From NCBI GenBank assembly GCA_035720425.1, contig DASTOB010000181.1:1-6884 (forward strand): DNA of 6,884 nucleotides, in the 5' to 3' direction. The notes beneath the pieces were generated by a model. It did no database searches and had not been told where the DNA came from. It worked only from the letters and a program-made list of their open reading frames with translations. Positions within the stretch are counted from its first letter, which is position 1. Every line of letters starts with the position of its first letter. Of this stretch, positions 5,556 to 6,884 are shown in pieces. Both the position numbers and the translations under genes were made by a program. The stretch is from DASTOB01 sp035720425. Lineage in GTDB: Bacteria > Chloroflexota > Limnocylindria > Limnocylindrales > CSP1-4.

Positions 5556-6002
5556 ATGCACGCACTGGAATTGCTGTCCGCCGATCACCGGCGGGTCGAG
5601 CGGATGCTCGACGACCTCGAGACGACGACGACCCGCGGCGTGCGGACCCGGACGGACCTGTTCGAGCGACTCGACCGCGAGCTCGTGACGCACGAGACGA
5701 TCGAGGAGGAGATCTTCTACCCCGCCCTCCGCGACCATCCCAAGGCGAAGGAGCTCGTGCTCGAGGCGTACATCGAGCACGACGTGGTCGACCGATTGCT
5801 CGGCGAGCTGCGAACGATGCCGGTCGATGACGACGAGTGGGGCCCGAAGGTGAAGGTCATGGCCGAGAGCCTGCGTCACCACATCGAGGAGGAGGAGAAG
5901 GAGCTCTTCCGCCAGGCGCGCAGCGTGTTCGACCGCACGGAGCTCGACGAGCTGGGCGAGCGGATGTCCGCCCGACGGGCGGAGCTCGCCGCGGCGGCCT
6001 GA
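5556..6002 (+). CDS. Hemerythrin HHE cation-binding domain protein
   Basis: A 148-residue single-domain protein predicted to fold as a four-helix bundle binding a non-haem di-iron centre; members bind O2 or respond to oxygen, NO or iron. Candidate ligands fall in the expected pattern: H11 (S-A-D-H-R-R-V), H46 and E50 (T-H-E-T-I-E-E-E-I-F-Y-P), H75 (I-E-H-D) and H109 with E113 (H-H-I-E-E-E-E-K-E-L-F). The repeated H-x-x-x-E spacing and the F-Y-P-A-L and E-L-F sequences after them are characteristic of the HHE family. No signal peptide or TM is seen, so it is cytoplasmic. It is transcribed alone, divergent from the ABC operon, and ends at a strong hairpin shared with the convergent small protein gene. 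Which of the E residues near 111-114 is the ligand is by analogy only. Confidence in the family is high; the physiological role is open. Confidence 0.93.
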   Translation: MHALELLSADHRRVERMLDDLETTTTRGVRTRTDLFERLDRELVTHETIEEEIFYPALRDHPKAKELVLEAYIEHDVVDRLLGELRTMPVDDDEWGPKVKVMAESLRHHIEEEEKELFRQARSVFDRTELDELGERMSARRAELAAAA

Positions 6003-6032
6003 CCCGTCGCACCGAACCCCGGACGCGAAGAA

Positions 6033-6059
6033 GCGCCCGCCGGCGATGCCGGCGGGCGC
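6033..6059. terminator. Bidirectional hairpin terminator between hemerythrin and small hydrophilic protein
   Basis: A perfect 12-bp stem (6033-6044 with 6048-6059, GCGCCCGCCGGC and its complement) closes on a three-base loop. It begins 30 bases after the hemerythrin stop and lies 28 bases beyond the stop of the convergent gene. On the minus strand it is followed by TTCTTC, on the plus strand by GTTCGTGTG; neither is a long U tract, which is common for terminators in GC-rich bacteria. Confidence 0.85.
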
Positions 6060-6087
6060 GTTCGTGTGCGCCGATCAGGCGCGACGA

Positions 6088-6288
6088 TCAGTAGCGACGC
6101 TCGACGGGAGCCTCGTCGTGCTCGTCCACCCGGCGACGAACCTCGTCGCCGGCGTTGCCGAGCTCGGTCCGGACGTCGTCGCCGAGGTTGCCGACCTTGT
6201 CGGCCAGATCCTCTTCGCCGTCCGCCTTGCGCCACATCTCCTTGGCCTTCTCCTCGGCCTCGCGGTAATCCTTCTTGACCTGGTCCAT
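6088..6288 (-). CDS. Small hydrophilic helical protein (CsbD/hydrophilin-like), 66 aa
   Basis: A highly charged, cysteine-free protein starting M-D-Q-V-K-K-D-Y-R-E, predicted almost wholly helical. N34-L-G-D-D-V-R is echoed by N45-A-G-D-E-V-R, an 11-residue period as in LEA-type and apolipoprotein-like amphipathic helices. The composition (Asp, Glu, Lys, Arg, few hydrophobics) and size resemble CsbD-like general stress proteins and other hydrophilins, which are thought to protect cell components in desiccation or osmotic stress. I do not see the full CsbD motif, so this is a resemblance only. ATG 6288 is chosen because GGGAGGT lies five bases upstream; the in-frame ATG at 6327 has none. It converges on the hemerythrin gene and shares its terminator. 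No promoter could be fixed upstream. Confidence 0.75.
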   Translation of the reverse strand: MDQVKKDYREAEEKAKEMWRKADGEEDLADKVGNLGDDVRTELGNAGDEVRRRVDEHDEAPVERRY

Positions 6289-6293
6289 GGGGT

Positions 6294-6300
6294 ACCTCCC
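6294..6300 (-). promoter_or_regulatory. Shine-Dalgarno of the small hydrophilic protein gene
   Basis: On the minus strand GGGAGGT stands five bases before the ATG at 6288. This selects the 66-residue start over the ATG at 6327 that would add a basic 13-residue extension. Confidence 0.85.
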
Positions 6301-6448
6301 GCTGGGGCGCCGGCGTCTGCCGGGCACTGACCTGACCGTACGGACGTCGGCCTATCGGGCCCGCGGGGCTCCGCCGCTCGGCGCTCTCAGCCGCGTTGCA
6401 CTCGATCCGGCCGTGCACGCAGTGGTCCTTCTCGGCGCGCATGAAGAA

Positions 6449-6483
6449 GCGGACGGTCCGAGGAGGGGGCTCGGACCGTCCGC
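6449..6483 (-). terminator. Strong intrinsic-type hairpin terminator (minus strand)
   Basis: A perfect 14-bp stem (6449-6462 with 6470-6483, GCGGACGGTCCGAG and its complement) closes on a seven-base loop. On the minus strand the stem is followed by TTCTTCATG, the same TTCTTC tail as the hairpin at 6033-6059. It would end transcripts coming from the right-edge gene or from a separate small RNA. Orientation is inferred from the pyrimidine tail; on the plus strand it is followed by TGGGGAAC, which fits a terminator badly. Confidence 0.75.
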
Positions 6484-6494
6484 TGGGGAACGGG

Positions 6495-6589
6495 AGGGGC
6501 GCCCCGTCACAAGCGCCCCTGGGGAGGAGCTGAAGTGGGTCGGCACCCGCAGGATCCGGGTCCCCCCGGATCGAGACCCGACGGGTGCC
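6495..6589 (-). ncRNA. Candidate structured RNA element (two hairpins upstream of the terminator)
   Basis: Read on the minus strand, the first element is a two-tier hairpin: an outer stem of 8 bp (6582-6589 with 6542-6549, CGGGTGCC type) around an inner 8-bp stem (6565-6572 with 6553-6560, GATCCGGG type) with a four-base loop. It is followed by a second hairpin, 8 bp (6495-6502 with 6513-6520, AGGGGCGC type) with a ten-base loop, and then by the terminator at 6449-6483. Three consecutive stems ending in a terminator look like a small RNA or an mRNA 3' structure. I compared it by eye with tRNA, tmRNA and SRP RNA hallmarks and found no match. Stems form easily in DNA of this GC content, so this is a candidate only. 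Confidence 0.35.
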
Positions 6590-6668
6590 CCGAATTCCTG
6601 CCGGAACCGTAGTCGGCGCCACGATCCGGCCGAGTCACGAACCGGACTGACGGCCTTGCATCTGCATA

Positions 6669-6884
6669 TCAACGAGCCGTGGATCGTGCCTGTGGGGGTC
6701 CGTCCGGCATGGCCTCCCGGGTGAGGATCTCGAGCGCCGCCGCCGCCACGTCGCGCGCCTCGAGATCGCACCGTCGCGCGGGACCACGATCCGGAGGGCG
6801 CCGCGGGCCGACGAGGATCGTCGTCACTCCCGTCGACCGCCCGATGCACGCCTCCGGCGATGCCGTCAGGTGCCAGGCCGCCGG
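6669..6884 (-). CDS. C-terminal end of an unidentified protein, possibly HAD-family phosphatase (truncated by window edge)
   Basis: The last 71 codons of a minus-strand gene; its start lies beyond base 6884. The visible part reads A-A-W-H-L-T-A-S-P-E-A-C-I, then S-T-G-V-T-T-I-L-V-G-P-R-R-P, a loop, and C-D-L-E-A-R-D-V-A-A-A-A-L-E-I-L-T-R-E-A before a short disordered tail and TGA. The succession 'G-V-x-T-I-L-V-G-P', loop, 'D-x-x-A-x-D-V-x-x-A-A-x-x-I-L' resembles the end of HAD-superfamily phosphatases, where a beta strand is followed by a predicted-strand/final helix. However, the catalytic motifs would be off the window and the motif IV acidic residues are not visible, so this is a weak call. 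The strand/helix alternation and third-position GC support real coding. No gene follows for 380 bp, so it ends its transcription unit, with the hairpins at 6449-6589 as likely 3' structure. Confidence 0.5.
   Translation of the reverse strand, partial: PAAWHLTASPEACIGRSTGVTTILVGPRRPPDRGPARRCDLEARDVAAAALEILTREAMPDGPPQARSTAR

Larger units (their letters stand above)
6289..6668. other. Gene-free intergenic region with strong hairpins
   Basis: About 380 bp between the stop of the right-edge gene (6669) and the start of the small hydrophilic protein gene (6288), both on the minus strand. Frames crossing it are open but show no recognisable family, and they run straight through perfect hairpins. 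The part at 6449-6589 holds three stem-loops (described separately). The part at 6301-6440 should contain the promoter of the small protein gene, but I see no convincing element. The part at 6590-6668 has a TACGGT hexamer on the minus strand (6606-6611), a possible -10, with only a poorly spaced -35-like GTGACT 21 bases upstream of it. Confidence 0.6.

Noticed and set aside
6441..6533. 30-codon plus-strand ORF (starting M-K-K-R)
   Set aside because: No ribosome-binding site and it is made almost entirely of the arms of two hairpins.
6495..6600. tRNA, tmRNA or SRP RNA in the structured region
   Set aside because: No T-loop GTTCRA with a matching acceptor stem and CCA-proximal geometry, no SRP GGAA-type tetraloop region and no tmRNA hallmarks found by eye on either strand.
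6535..6612. 25-codon plus-strand ORF starting GTG with GGAGGAG five bases upstream
   Set aside because: The ribosome-site match is good, but the peptide is Pro/Gly/Arg-rich, overlaps the two-tier hairpin, and has no plus-strand gene behind it to act as leader for. Probably chance.
5876..6622. Minus-strand open frame running from the structured region into the hemerythrin gene
   Set aside because: It crosses two perfect hairpins, the small protein gene in another frame and the hemerythrin gene in antisense. No family resemblance.
6352..6849. Minus-strand open frame across the right intergenic region
   Set aside because: Arg/Ser/Pro-rich shadow in a different frame from the better-supported C-terminal fragment at 6669-6884; it also passes through the hairpins.

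Overview
This is a GC-rich (roughly 70 %) bacterial chromosomal window with strong G/C preference at third codon positions, frequent GTG starts, tightly overlapping genes and purine-rich Shine-Dalgarno sequences. Gene content (OmpR-type regulator resembling KdpE, ABC-2 exporter, CorA-like channel, HHE hemerythrin, DUF2255-like protein) suits a soil or freshwater high-GC lineage such as Chloroflexota (Limnocylindria/Ellin6529-like) or Actinomycetota. That placement is inference; no rRNA or other marker is present. There are no rRNA genes, recognisable tRNAs, insertion sequences, CRISPR arrays or phage genes.

Layout. (1) 1-133, minus: 5' part of a DUF2255-like gene running off the left edge, perhaps with a leaderless start. 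(2) 373-591, plus: a 72-residue single-pass membrane protein, followed 52 bp later by an OmpR/PhoB response regulator (644-1453) with all phosphorylation residues intact and no histidine kinase beside it. (3) 1475-5287, minus: a compact four-gene operon in the order ABC ATPase, ABC-2 permease, two-TM coiled-coil protein of unknown function, CorA-like divalent cation channel. Every junction overlaps (TGATG, TGATG, GTGA), so the four are probably translated in a coupled manner. The operon converges on the regulator with only 21 bp between them. (4) 5556-6002, plus: an HHE hemerythrin, divergent from the ABC operon. (5) 6033-6059: a perfect 12-bp hairpin shared as terminator by the hemerythrin and a convergent small hydrophilic helical protein (6088-6288, minus). 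(6) 6289-6668: about 380 bp without a convincing gene but with three strong hairpins; read on the minus strand these look like a structured RNA ending in an intrinsic-type terminator. (7) 6669-6884, minus: the 3' end of a gene with weak resemblance to the C-terminus of HAD-family phosphatases.

The genes fall into an envelope-transport unit (ABC exporter plus CorA-like channel, with a signalling regulator nearby) and a stress or oxygen/iron-related unit (hemerythrin plus hydrophilin-like protein). The best leads for something undescribed are the fused ABC/coiled-coil/CorA operon, the structured intergenic region at 6449-6589, and the mini membrane protein paired with an orphan response regulator.
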